Part shown: piece by piece, positions 25,164-34,053 of the stretch | How the letters are laid out: each line of letters starts with the position of its first letter | How positions within the stretch are numbered: the stretch's first letter is position 1 | Assembly (NCBI GenBank): GCA_030424975.1 | Contig: JAUHVY010000002.1 | Span: 868,001 to 932,000 of the forward strand | Reading direction: 5' to 3' | From: Alphaproteobacteria bacterium | Lineage (GTDB): Bacteria; Pseudomonadota; Alphaproteobacteria; Micavibrionales; Micavibrionaceae | Length of the DNA stretch: 64,000 bases | Program-made: the position numbers and the translations under genes | Notes under the pieces: generated by a model | The model's input: only the letters and a program-made list of their open reading frames with translations | Told to the model about the DNA's origin: nothing | Databases searched by the model: none

Positions 25164-28100
25164 ATGCTTCTTTCTGATGTTTCTGTTAAGAGGCCGGTAT
25201 TCGCCAGCGTTATTTCGTTACTTCTTATTGCATTTGGTATGGTGTCTTATGATCGTCTTTCCTTGCGCGAATACCCGGATATTGATCCGCCTGTCGTAAC
25301 GGTTGAAGTAAGGTATCCCGGTGCTCCGGCTAATATTGTTGAAACGCGCGTTACTGAAATTATCGAAGAACGTATCGCGGGTATTGAAGGGATCGAGTTT
25401 ATCGAATCTTCTTCCGAAGACGGTGAGTCCAATGTGACGATTGAATTTTCAGTGGATCGTGACATTGATGCGGCGGCAAATGATGTACGTGACCGTATCG
25501 CGGGTATTGCTGATAATTTGCCAGATGAGGCCGAGCCTGCCGAAGTGCAAAAAGTAGACAGTAATGATGATGTAATTATCTGGCAGAATTTGGCCAGTGA
25601 TACAATGACTGTGCCTGAGCTCACAGATTACGCAGAACGCTATTTGGTTGATCAATATTCAACATTGGATGGTGTTGCGCGCGTACGTGTCGGGGGTGGT
25701 TTGAGCTATGCTATGCGTGTATGGCTTGATCGACAAGAGTTGGCGGCGCGTCAATTAACAGTATCAGATGTAGAAGATGCTCTCCGGTCAGAAAATGTTG
25801 AATTGCCTGCGGGGTCTTTGGAATCAGATCAGCGCGTATTTAAGGCACGGGTCGATCGTAATTTCAAAAAGCCCGAAGATTTTAATTCTCTTGTGATTGG
25901 CGAGGGGGATGACGGTTATCTAATTCGTTTGGGGGATGTCGCCCGCGTTGAACTTGGCCTTGTGGAAGATCGTATGATTTTCCGTGGTAACGAAGTGCCG
26001 ATGGTCGGGATCGGTATTATTAAACAATCCACGGCCAATACAATTGATGTGGCAAACGCGACAATTGCTCTAACCGAAAAGGTAAATAAAAACCTGCCTG
26101 ATGGTATGCAAATACACCAGAGTTATAATTCCGCAGTATTTATTGAGGCATCTATCAAAGAAGTGTTCTCGACGTTGTTTATTTCTGTCGGTTGCGTGGT
26201 TTTGGTGATCTATATGTTCCTCGGTAGCGTGCGTGCTATGATTATTCCTGCCGTGACAGTGCCTGTATCGTTGATTTCAACATTTATTGTCATGTATGCC
26301 TGTGGCTTTTCCGTTAATTTATTGACCTTGCTTGCCCTTGTGTTGGCGATAGGGATGGTTGTTGATGATGCCATTGTGATGTTGGAAAATATCGTCAGGC
26401 GTATAAATGAATACGCAGAGCCCCCGTTAATCGCAGCATATAGAGGCGCGCGCGAGGTTGGTTTTGCAGTGATTGCAACCACACTCGTCTTGATGGCTGT
26501 TTTCATTCCGATTACTTTTTTAGAAGGTGATCTTGGTATGTTGTTTACAGAGTTCGCGATTACAATTGCGGCTGCTGTCGGGTTTTCTTCATTGGTTGCC
26601 CTTACGTTGTGTCCGATGCTTGCATCAAAATTACTGAAGGAAAAAGAAGACGCTCCGTTTAAATTTGTGCTCGCCGTAGACAATGGCGTCAGGCGCTCTC
26701 GTAAAATATATACGTCTGTTTTAACGCGTGTGCTTAAGGCACCTCAGTTAACGATTGTTATTTTCTTGGCGCTTTTAGGCGGTTTCTATGTGCTCTATGC
26801 GCAAATCCCGTCTGAATATGTACCAAAAGAAGATCGCGGCGCTTTCTTTATATCGGTAACAGGGCCAGAGGGCGCGAGTTTCGATTACATGGAAGAGTAT
26901 ATGAATGAAATCGAAAAACGCATGATGTCTTATGTCGAAGCAGGAGAGATTAACCGCCTGCTTGTGCGTGCCCCGCGCGGGTTTGGTCGGATTGAAAATT
27001 TCAATAGCGGTTTTGTAATTGCTATTCTAAATGACTGGAGCAGCAGGCGTTCTGCATTTGAGATAATGGAAGAGATGCGCTCCGGCCTTTCTGATCTGCC
27101 GGGCGTACGGGCGTTTCCGATTATGCGCCAAGGGCTTGGCGGCGGTAGCGGAAAACCGGTGCAATTTGTGTTGAGCGGCCCTACATACGAAACATTGGCA
27201 CAGTGGCGTGACATTGTTATTGATGCGGTTAATGAAAATAATCCGGGAATAGAAGGGCTCGACAGTGATTACAAAGAAACACGACCGCAGCTCGATTTTG
27301 TTGTCGATTATGAGCGTGCCGCAGATTTAGGGGTAACGGTCGAGGAAATCGGCACAACATTAGAAGCCATGATGGGCGGTAAAAACGTTACCACCTTCCT
27401 TGATGACGGACAGGAATATGATGTTATCGTAGAAGGGGAGCGCGAGGAGCAGCGTTCGTTTAATGATGTTTCGAATATTTATGTTCGTTCTGACAGAACG
27501 GGGCAAATTATACCGATTTCTAATGTTGTCGATATCAAGGAATACGGCGCGGCGCAAACGTTGTCGCGTTATAACCGCATTCGATCAATTACATTGGAAG
27601 CCAACTTAAGGGACGGTTATACATTGGGCGAGGCTCTTAAATATCTGGAAAATATTGTTCACGAGAAGCTGCCTTCAGAAGCCATCATTGATTACAAAGG
27701 CCAGAGTAGAGATTTTGTAAATTCAGGCAGCTCTATGGTCTTTGTCCTTTTACTTGGTATATCAGTTGTGTTTCTGGTTTTGGCCGCGCAATTTGAAAGT
27801 TGGATCCACCCGCTTGTCATTATGTTGACGGTGCCTTTGGCGATGGGTGGTGGCCTGTTCGGTTTGTGGATTTCAGGTGGGTCTATAAACATTTATTCCC
27901 AAATCGGGTTGATTATGCTTGTGGGGCTTGCTGCTAAAAACGGTATTTTGATCGTGGAATTCGCAAACCAACTGCGTGATCAGGGGATGCGTTTTAACAG
28001 GGCGATATTAGAAGCTTCGGATACGCGTTTCAGACCGATTATGATGACAGGGCTAACCACTGTTGCGGGGTCTGTTCCTCTTGTTTTGGCCAGTGGGGCG

Positions 28101-28283
28101 GGTGCCGAAACACGCCTTACTATCGGGGTCGTCATTTTGGCGGGTGTGCTTGTTGCGACGTTCTTTACGTTATTGGTTGTTCCTGTGGCATATAGTTTAA
28201 TTGCCAGAGGCACCGGGTCGCCAGAAGATGTTGCAAAGGAAATTGAAAAATTAAGTGCTGCTCATGATAAGAATCTTAAATAG
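25164..28283 (+). CDS. RND efflux pump permease (HAE-1 type)
   Basis: A 1039-residue AcrB/MexF-like proton-driven multidrug pump with twelve transmembrane segments and two large periplasmic loops. Seen are the N-terminal R-P-V-F-A-S, the proton-relay acidic pair in V-V-D-D-A-I-V-M-L-E-N-I (fourth helix), and the G-L-A-A-K-N-G-I-L-I-V-E-F motif in the tenth helix region. It works with the adaptor and channel genes just upstream; all three are nearly contiguous, one operon. No intact regulator gene is adjacent. Confidence 0.96.
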   Translation: MLLSDVSVKRPVFASVISLLLIAFGMVSYDRLSLREYPDIDPPVVTVEVRYPGAPANIVETRVTEIIEERIAGIEGIEFIESSSEDGESNVTIEFSVDRDIDAAANDVRDRIAGIADNLPDEAEPAEVQKVDSNDDVIIWQNLASDTMTVPELTDYAERYLVDQYSTLDGVARVRVGGGLSYAMRVWLDRQELAARQLTVSDVEDALRSENVELPAGSLESDQRVFKARVDRNFKKPEDFNSLVIGEGDDGYLIRLGDVARVELGLVEDRMIFRGNEVPMVGIGIIKQSTANTIDVANATIALTEKVNKNLPDGMQIHQSYNSAVFIEASIKEVFSTLFISVGCVVLVIYMFLGSVRAMIIPAVTVPVSLISTFIVMYACGFSVNLLTLLALVLAIGMVVDDAIVMLENIVRRINEYAEPPLIAAYRGAREVGFAVIATTLVLMAVFIPITFLEGDLGMLFTEFAITIAAAVGFSSLVALTLCPMLASKLLKEKEDAPFKFVLAVDNGVRRSRKIYTSVLTRVLKAPQLTIVIFLALLGGFYVLYAQIPSEYVPKEDRGAFFISVTGPEGASFDYMEEYMNEIEKRMMSYVEAGEINRLLVRAPRGFGRIENFNSGFVIAILNDWSSRRSAFEIMEEMRSGLSDLPGVRAFPIMRQGLGGGSGKPVQFVLSGPTYETLAQWRDIVIDAVNENNPGIEGLDSDYKETRPQLDFVVDYERAADLGVTVEEIGTTLEAMMGGKNVTTFLDDGQEYDVIVEGEREEQRSFNDVSNIYVRSDRTGQIIPISNVVDIKEYGAAQTLSRYNRIRSITLEANLRDGYTLGEALKYLENIVHEKLPSEAIIDYKGQSRDFVNSGSSMVFVLLLGISVVFLVLAAQFESWIHPLVIMLTVPLAMGGGLFGLWISGGSINIYSQIGLIMLVGLAAKNGILIVEFANQLRDQGMRFNRAILEASDTRFRPIMMTGLTTVAGSVPLVLASGAGAETRLTIGVVILAGVLVATFFTLLVVPVAYSLIARGTGSPEDVAKEIEKLSAAHDKNLK

Positions 28284-28291
28284 GGGCGCAG

Positions 28292-29800
28292 TTAATCAAT
28301 ATCATAATCGATTGTGTTAATAGTGCCGCCATTCCTTAGCGTATGGGATATCTCTTCGACTAACGCGATATTCTTTCCGATCGCATCCTTACCGATATAG
28401 AGGGGCATTTCTTCGATAACGTCCTGAGGTAATTGCGCGGAAGCAAATGGCAAGATATCTTCGATCGATTTCTCATATTGTTTGACCAAACTGTTGAAGA
28501 AATAGCTGGATAGCCCGATATCAAAAAGCCCTTCATCACGGATTGCCTTATAACGCTCTACATCATCTTTGCCGAGATGGTTTTCGCGAATTTTATGCAC
28601 CATGGCCTGTGTCAAATATAACGGCGCGCGGTCTTCGCCTTCACGCGTATCAAATGCCAAGCGCAGCGGATATATTTGATCTTCGGTAATCAAGCTGTAG
28701 GCGCAAGATGCCTCGGCCATGCCTTTATCGGCTGTAGGAACAGATTCGCGCATTGAAAAATCATACGGATTTACAATCACGGTACTTGGCCCCTGATCGC
28801 CTTGATATACATTTGATGAAATGACATCTACTTCGTATGCCGCCAGTGCTTTGACAACTTTGACAAGGTTTTCAACTGATTTGATGTCCTGATCAAAACG
28901 CGCTCCCAGGATGCGTGCTTCTTTATGGCCGTCAGGTAAGTTGTCAAACATTTGGCTGATTGTTTGTGCGTCTGTTTCGTAATCAATATGCGCGAGTGCA
29001 ACGACAGGCAATTGAGCAGGATCATTCGGATTAGTACTGCGTATGATTAATGTGACGCATTGGCTTACGTTATCTGTACCGATGCTTTTGCCGTCAGAAA
29101 TGCCAATCTCTTTTTGCTCGACACGTAATGCGGTGTTGTCCAACTCGCCTTGTATCCGGCGGGAGCAATGTAATAATTGGGCTGCTTCGGGCCTCAGGCG
29201 GTTATAATAATGCGCCTCTCTAAGGTGTTTTTGTTCTTCTGTAATGTCATCCGTAGCATATTCACGATAAGCCAAAACAGTTTCGGCAATCGCGTTATAT
29301 CGTTTATCTCTGTCCCGATATGAAAAGTCTTCGTGTCCCTGAAGGTCGTGCAACTGAATGGCTTTGTCGTATAATTTTATCGCTTTTTCTGTTAAATACT
29401 GATCGTCTTCAAATGTATTAAATGGGTATTTATTATAACTTTGTGCCGCAAGGGAGTACATATTCGCAGCGGGCTTTAATTGGCCCATGGCTTCATACTG
29501 CTCTGCCGCCGCAATATATTCATCTATTGATATTTGCAGTTGATCAAAATCACCATGTTCGCCATACGCATTAGAGGCCGCATAGGCCGCAAGTTCATGC
29601 GTATCTGCAGGTGGTACAGGGGAGTAGCTAATATCTGTTGAAATGCGTGCCCGATCGCTCAGGTTTCCAGGTAATGCTTTGATCGTAAACAAAATGTCTT
29701 CATCACTTGCATTATGCGGATCAAAATGTTCGCCGCCAACCGTTAGTTTTCTGGGGGATCCGTTGTTCCAGACGGTTTGTAAGTCATCATTGTTTTGCAT
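28292..29800 (-). CDS. Soluble protein with CheD/NTAN1-like segment
   Basis: 502 residues, no signal peptide or membrane segment. Residues about 65-210 are helical with TPR-like character (A-A-E-Q-Y-E-A-M-G-Q, A-I-K-L-Y-D-K-A-I-Q-L). The middle, about residues 235-360, has S-I-G-T-D-N-V-S-Q-C-V-T, then V-A-L-A-H-I-D, L-G-A-R-F and S-S-N-V-Y. This order resembles the CheD / N-terminal asparagine amidase fold, where the cysteine is the nucleophile and a histidine follows. The match is by eye and weak. It is convergent with the RND operon and divergent from the ChaN-like gene. Confidence 0.65.
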   Translation of the reverse strand: MQNNDDLQTVWNNGSPRKLTVGGEHFDPHNASDEDILFTIKALPGNLSDRARISTDISYSPVPPADTHELAAYAASNAYGEHGDFDQLQISIDEYIAAAEQYEAMGQLKPAANMYSLAAQSYNKYPFNTFEDDQYLTEKAIKLYDKAIQLHDLQGHEDFSYRDRDKRYNAIAETVLAYREYATDDITEEQKHLREAHYYNRLRPEAAQLLHCSRRIQGELDNTALRVEQKEIGISDGKSIGTDNVSQCVTLIIRSTNPNDPAQLPVVALAHIDYETDAQTISQMFDNLPDGHKEARILGARFDQDIKSVENLVKVVKALAAYEVDVISSNVYQGDQGPSTVIVNPYDFSMRESVPTADKGMAEASCAYSLITEDQIYPLRLAFDTREGEDRAPLYLTQAMVHKIRENHLGKDDVERYKAIRDEGLFDIGLSSYFFNSLVKQYEKSIEDILPFASAQLPQDVIEEMPLYIGKDAIGKNIALVEEISHTLRNGGTINTIDYDID

Positions 29801-30087
29801 TACTCTAACCTTAAAAAATTAGTATCAAAATATGATATGAGCTTTATTGTGCATCAAAATCGTTTCATAACAAAAAAATATGTAAAAAGCTATGAACGAT
29901 GTCATTAAAATTAAAAAATAATTGTTCATAGTGCATCTTCATTATTAATATTATATAATTAGGTAAATATAATATGAAGCCGCTACTATGATATGAAAAA
30001 GCCTTTAAAATGGACTTTTTTATAAAAATATAATAGAAATAAAGAAAAGATAATATCGTATCATAAGTACGAAAACAGGGAGGGTGA
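29801..30087. other. AT-rich divergent intergenic region
   Basis: About 290 very AT-rich bases between two divergent genes. It should hold both promoters. I see no hairpin, repeat or small gene that I would support. Confidence 0.4.
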
Positions 30088-31278
30088 ATGAGTTTTTCCA
30101 ATGACTTTAACGGACAGCAACAAGCTCAATCTCTCGCCAGCCCGACTGTATCGGTAGAGCAGTCAAGCAGCCTGCCGGAACAAAAAGCGCAGGCTATTCA
30201 AAATAATACTGATATCATTACAAATGCGATACTTTCACAAAGGCAATTCGCGCGCCAGGGACAAAAAGTCATACTGGGCATGGGGGAGTTACACGAGAAC
30301 GGTCTGCATGTAATTCAACAGCTAAGCATTATCGATACATTGAAAAAAAACGGCCTTAACGGTGCGATTGCGTTGGAATGGCCGGCCAATAATATTGATC
30401 TGCATATTGAGGAAATCTTTAAACCTGAAACAACGGACAAGGCGGGTTTTATCGATATGTTGGACGCGCCGAAAAACAGGTCCTTACGTAACCGTCTATC
30501 GGCGGATACAACCCCGATACGTTCATCGAATGCACGCTTAACCCGTGCGCTTTTGCATGAATATATGGATGATAATGATATTGATGCTTTTTGTACGGAT
30601 ACACCGCGTGATTGGGATTTGTTTATTGAAAACGAGCGAAAGTCACAGCACCTCTTGACGGAAGATCCGAATGTAGCGGCCGCGGTGAATGAGGCTATGG
30701 CTATGCTCAATATGTCGGGTGATGCTCAATCCGTGCCGCCCGTTGATTCGCTAAAGCAACTGGGTATGCTGGCGCGTAATATTTATATTACAAACCAAGC
30801 CGAAAAAATTCTGGAGGAAAATCCGGAAATTGATGTCATATTGATTGAGGCAGGGCGTGCGCATATTACGGGCAATGACATCCTGAAACCTGAGCCAAGC
30901 CCGTACGGACATAGTATGACGAGCCTGGCGGCGACGCATTCTGAACATATATTTATCGGCGCCCCTATATATACGTCGCAAGAGGACAAAGCAAAAAATA
31001 CACCGCCTCAGGCATTGGCTGATCCGCTAATTCTTAATCTTGGGTTTATAGAGAAATCGCCTTTCAATACGAATTCGTCTAAAACATCCGATCTGAAAGA
31101 GGCAGAAAATTTACAGAGCCTCAGCCCTTATTTCTCCTTCATTGGTGACACATTGCGCGGGCGCGCGCCAGCAGCCCTACATCAGGAACGTAAGCAAGCG
31201 CTCGTTGATGAATTACGTGACTTACGTGACGATAACGGGTTTAAAATTTCTCAAGAACCGCAATTCACACCTGTATAG
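30088..31278 (+). CDS. ChaN/TIKI-like soluble protein
   Basis: 396 residues without a signal peptide. The order of motifs resembles the ChaN/TraB/TIKI-fold group: G-M-G-E-L-H-E-N-G-L-H near residue 65, A-L-E-W near 94, a helix with A-R-N-I-Y-I near 225, and I-E-A-G-R-A-H-I near 256. Members bind haem or act as metalloproteases; the glutamate and histidines could bind metal. The first ~45 residues are Q/S-rich and probably disordered. GGGAGGGTGA precedes the ATG. The function here is not known. Confidence 0.65.
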   Translation: MSFSNDFNGQQQAQSLASPTVSVEQSSSLPEQKAQAIQNNTDIITNAILSQRQFARQGQKVILGMGELHENGLHVIQQLSIIDTLKKNGLNGAIALEWPANNIDLHIEEIFKPETTDKAGFIDMLDAPKNRSLRNRLSADTTPIRSSNARLTRALLHEYMDDNDIDAFCTDTPRDWDLFIENERKSQHLLTEDPNVAAAVNEAMAMLNMSGDAQSVPPVDSLKQLGMLARNIYITNQAEKILEENPEIDVILIEAGRAHITGNDILKPEPSPYGHSMTSLAATHSEHIFIGAPIYTSQEDKAKNTPPQALADPLILNLGFIEKSPFNTNSSKTSDLKEAENLQSLSPYFSFIGDTLRGRAPAALHQERKQALVDELRDLRDDNGFKISQEPQFTPV

Positions 31279-31380
31279 TGTAGTGTATAAAAAGATTGTC
31301 ACCCTGAACAACCAAAGGGACTACATGCACTCCAATCGTCAGGGTGAAAAAATTGAATTAATATTAATCAGTTTTATATC

Positions 31381-31779
31381 TTAAAAACCCGGCTCAGATG
31401 GCTCGGAACCTTGCATATCCGATGCGTTATCGCCGGGCTGTACGTGAACGACATCACGGCCTAACCACATTTTTTCGGCGCCATGATCATGGATGAAAAC
31501 GGCCTCACTGTTGGGGTCTGTTACGACGACTTCGAATTCATCGCCATGAACAACGCCTTGTCCGACGAGTTCGCCATCTTCGTTTTGTATTAGGCGTATA
31601 TCTGATACTTCTTCCATCCTTGAATTCACAACATGAAGGTGATCGCCATCCGGTTCGTGCGTGATGTTGTATTTATCATCAGGGAAGAAATCGACATCGC
31701 GTGAATGATAAGCGATTGGTAGCGAGAAAGTCGTTATTAACGCTGCGCCTGCTGCTGCGGCAAATGATTTAGTACCCAT
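31381..31779 (-). CDS. Small exported protein of unknown function
   Basis: 132 residues. The N-terminus (A-A-A-A-G-A-A-L-I-T-T-F-S-L) is an uncleaved anchor or signal sequence. The rest is acidic, histidine-containing, and looks like beta-strands (D-G-D-H-L-H-V-V, D-G-E-L-V-G-Q-G). No family is recognised. Convergent with the ChaN-like gene. Confidence 0.6.
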   Translation of the reverse strand: MGTKSFAAAAGAALITTFSLPIAYHSRDVDFFPDDKYNITHEPDGDHLHVVNSRMEEVSDIRLIQNEDGELVGQGVVHGDEFEVVVTDPNSEAVFIHDHGAEKMWLGRDVVHVQPGDNASDMQGSEPSEPGF

Positions 31780-31928
31780 TATTTAAACCCTATTATTATA
31801 TGTTAACGTTTTAACTGTTTTTCTTTTAGCATAAATATTTTTTTTATACAAAAAATATGGCAATAAAAATGATCTATATTCAAAATAATTTAACTATACT
31901 TATTTATTACTTTGGTGTGTTTGGCGGT

Positions 31929-32357
31929 TTAGTCTGTCATTCTAACATAAGCCCAGCCTTCGCTTTGGCGTTTAATGACATGCCCAACGCCGGAGGGAAT
32001 TGTTTTGGCCGCCGAAATAAGATCATCTTTTGTATATCCTTTTCGTTGCATTGTATTTTCGCATGCAAAAAAAGTAACACCGCGTGCGGATAGGGCGTCA
32101 ATACGGAGTGTGTCTTGATTAAATTCTTTGAGGAGGAGGTTTAAACCTTTGCTATGGGCAACAACTTCGAATGTGACATTACCGTCCAGATCGTTCATTG
32201 CATTTTCAAGGTTGTTTAATAGGCCGTTCCATGTTTTCGGGTTATCTGATGTTAATTGAAATACGGCCTTGTATGCGGGTTCTTGTGCTTTTGCATAGGG
32301 GGTAAATGTAAAGAATATTGCGAAAAATGATAAAATAAGTGTGAAAATTTTTGTCAT
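31929..32357 (-). CDS. Secreted DsrE-family protein
   Basis: 142 residues with a signal peptide cleaved after A-K-A (near 24). The mature ~118 residues resemble the DsrE/DsrF-like group: an opening beta-strand K-A-V-F-Q-L-T-S, a helix N-L-E-N-A-M-N-D-L, V-V-A-H-S-K-G-L, and a single conserved-position cysteine in F-F-A-C-E-N-T-M. Relatives take part in sulphur transfer; exported versions are of unknown role. Confidence 0.8.
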   Translation of the reverse strand: MTKIFTLILSFFAIFFTFTPYAKAQEPAYKAVFQLTSDNPKTWNGLLNNLENAMNDLDGNVTFEVVAHSKGLNLLLKEFNQDTLRIDALSARGVTFFACENTMQRKGYTKDDLISAAKTIPSGVGHVIKRQSEGWAYVRMTD

Positions 32358-32550
32358 GCCAGTCCTGTTCTGTTTAAAGGCCGTGACTTAGTATTCGCTG
32401 CTAAACACGATAAGTTACGATGGCTTATAAGGTTTGTATCTACGCTTAATCTGCACAAAATTTCAGAAAAAAATACATGTTTAACGCATTTTTTATGCAC
32501 GTCCGTCAGGTACGATTTTAGAAAATATAACATCGTAAGTGTGGTAAATT

Positions 32551-34047
32551 ATGTTTTCTGAGATTCTTGGCGGTAATCGCCTGCGCGTATCATTCCGTTT
32601 GAAAATTATATTCCTTTTCGTTTTAACGGCGTTGGCCGATGTCCTGTTTTACGGGCATCAGGCGGGATGGGTTATTGGTTTATACGGTCTTATACTTTCT
32701 TTGGTTTGCGTTTGTTTTAATCAGCAAATATTACGGACACGCGGCGGATGGTTTATCTTTATACTGACCTTAGCGCAGTGCTTTCTGCAGTTTGAAAAGA
32801 CGAGCATGCTGTGCTTTGCTCTTATGTGCTTAGGGCTCATCAGCTTGGTCATTTTGGCGAAAGGCGGGTGGCAGTGTGATGGCCGTATATGGGCACGATA
32901 TGTTTTGTCTTCGGTATTTTTAATTTTACGTCCGCTGAACCGCGCGTTTACTGGCATGCAAAAGTATAAACAGAGGTATAAGACGCCCAATGGCGCAGCA
33001 CGTGTCATTCGGGGATGGCTTTTGCCTGTTTTGCTTTCCTTTGTTTTTATGATGTTGTTTAAGAGCGCAAACCCGATACTCATGCACTGGTTGGATGATT
33101 TTGATGTATTGTACGTGTTTCGAAAACTATCACTCAACAGGGTCTTTTTCTGGTGTTTTATCGCGGTTGTTGTCTTTTCCGTTATCAGGCCGCGCCGTGT
33201 GAAAAGCCGCAGAAAAGTTATTGTTGATGCGTATTGCCGCAGAAATAAGCCGATGAGCATAACGCAGTGGCTCTTTACAAAAGAATCGATCCTGCGCTCA
33301 CTCATTATATTTAATGCGATGTTTGCATTTCAAACTTTAATGGATCTGCATTATTTATGGGGCGGGGCGCAATTGCCCGATGGTATTTCCTATGCGCAAT
33401 ATGCGCAACGCGGGGCATACCCGTTGATTGTCACAGCGTTACTGGCGGCGGTATTTGTATTAATCTCACAAAACGCAGGTAAAGATGTTTCTCGGTCTAA
33501 GCTCATTCAGGCTTTGGTGTATATGTGGGTTGCACAGAATATATTATTGGTGATTTCGGCAATTTATCGTAACGGACTATATGTTGAGGTTTATGCGTTG
33601 ACCTATTGGCGGGTGGCTGCATTCATTTGGATGGGCATGGTCGCGAGTGGCTTGAGCCTCATCATAATCCGCAGCGCTTACAGCAAATCAAATCGGTGGC
33701 TGATTAATGCGAATATTATTATGGCGCTATCGGTCTTGTTTGTATCAAGTTTCATGAATTTTGGCACGATAATCGCCACCTATAATGTCATGCATGCAAA
33801 AGAAATAGCAGGCAAGGGCGTGTATCTGGATCGTTACTATTTGGAACAAATCGGAGCACAGGCTTTGCCGGCGATGCGGTATTATCAGAAACACAGGGAT
33901 TTGCAAAATGCGTGGTCGTTTGATCAGGATACGTCCGCGATTATATCCCGTATGGAGGAAGAATTGCGTAATGAAGTAAATGATTGGCGTCGATGGACAT
34001 TTGGTGATTACCGACAACAAATAGCATCCATTAATTTGCATCAATAG
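32551..34047 (+). CDS. DUF4173 family membrane protein
   Basis: 498 residues with about ten to twelve transmembrane segments in the first 410 residues and a hydrophilic C-terminal domain. The stretch Y-A-Q-R-G-A-Y-P-L-I-V-T-A-L-L is typical of the DUF4173 family, whose function is unknown; members are sometimes near regulators or sensor genes. It is convergent with the dehydrogenase gene ending at 34054, with six bases between them. Confidence 0.82.
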   Translation: MFSEILGGNRLRVSFRLKIIFLFVLTALADVLFYGHQAGWVIGLYGLILSLVCVCFNQQILRTRGGWFIFILTLAQCFLQFEKTSMLCFALMCLGLISLVILAKGGWQCDGRIWARYVLSSVFLILRPLNRAFTGMQKYKQRYKTPNGAARVIRGWLLPVLLSFVFMMLFKSANPILMHWLDDFDVLYVFRKLSLNRVFFWCFIAVVVFSVIRPRRVKSRRKVIVDAYCRRNKPMSITQWLFTKESILRSLIIFNAMFAFQTLMDLHYLWGGAQLPDGISYAQYAQRGAYPLIVTALLAAVFVLISQNAGKDVSRSKLIQALVYMWVAQNILLVISAIYRNGLYVEVYALTYWRVAAFIWMGMVASGLSLIIIRSAYSKSNRWLINANIIMALSVLFVSSFMNFGTIIATYNVMHAKEIAGKGVYLDRYYLEQIGAQALPAMRYYQKHRDLQNAWSFDQDTSAIISRMEEELRNEVNDWRRWTFGDYRQQIASINLHQ

Positions 34048-34053
34048 ACTGGG

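Noticed and set aside
31300-31346. Inverted repeat CACCCTGA/TCAGGGTG as a terminator
   Set aside because: The loop is 31 bases and neither strand has a T-run after the stem; I cannot support a function.
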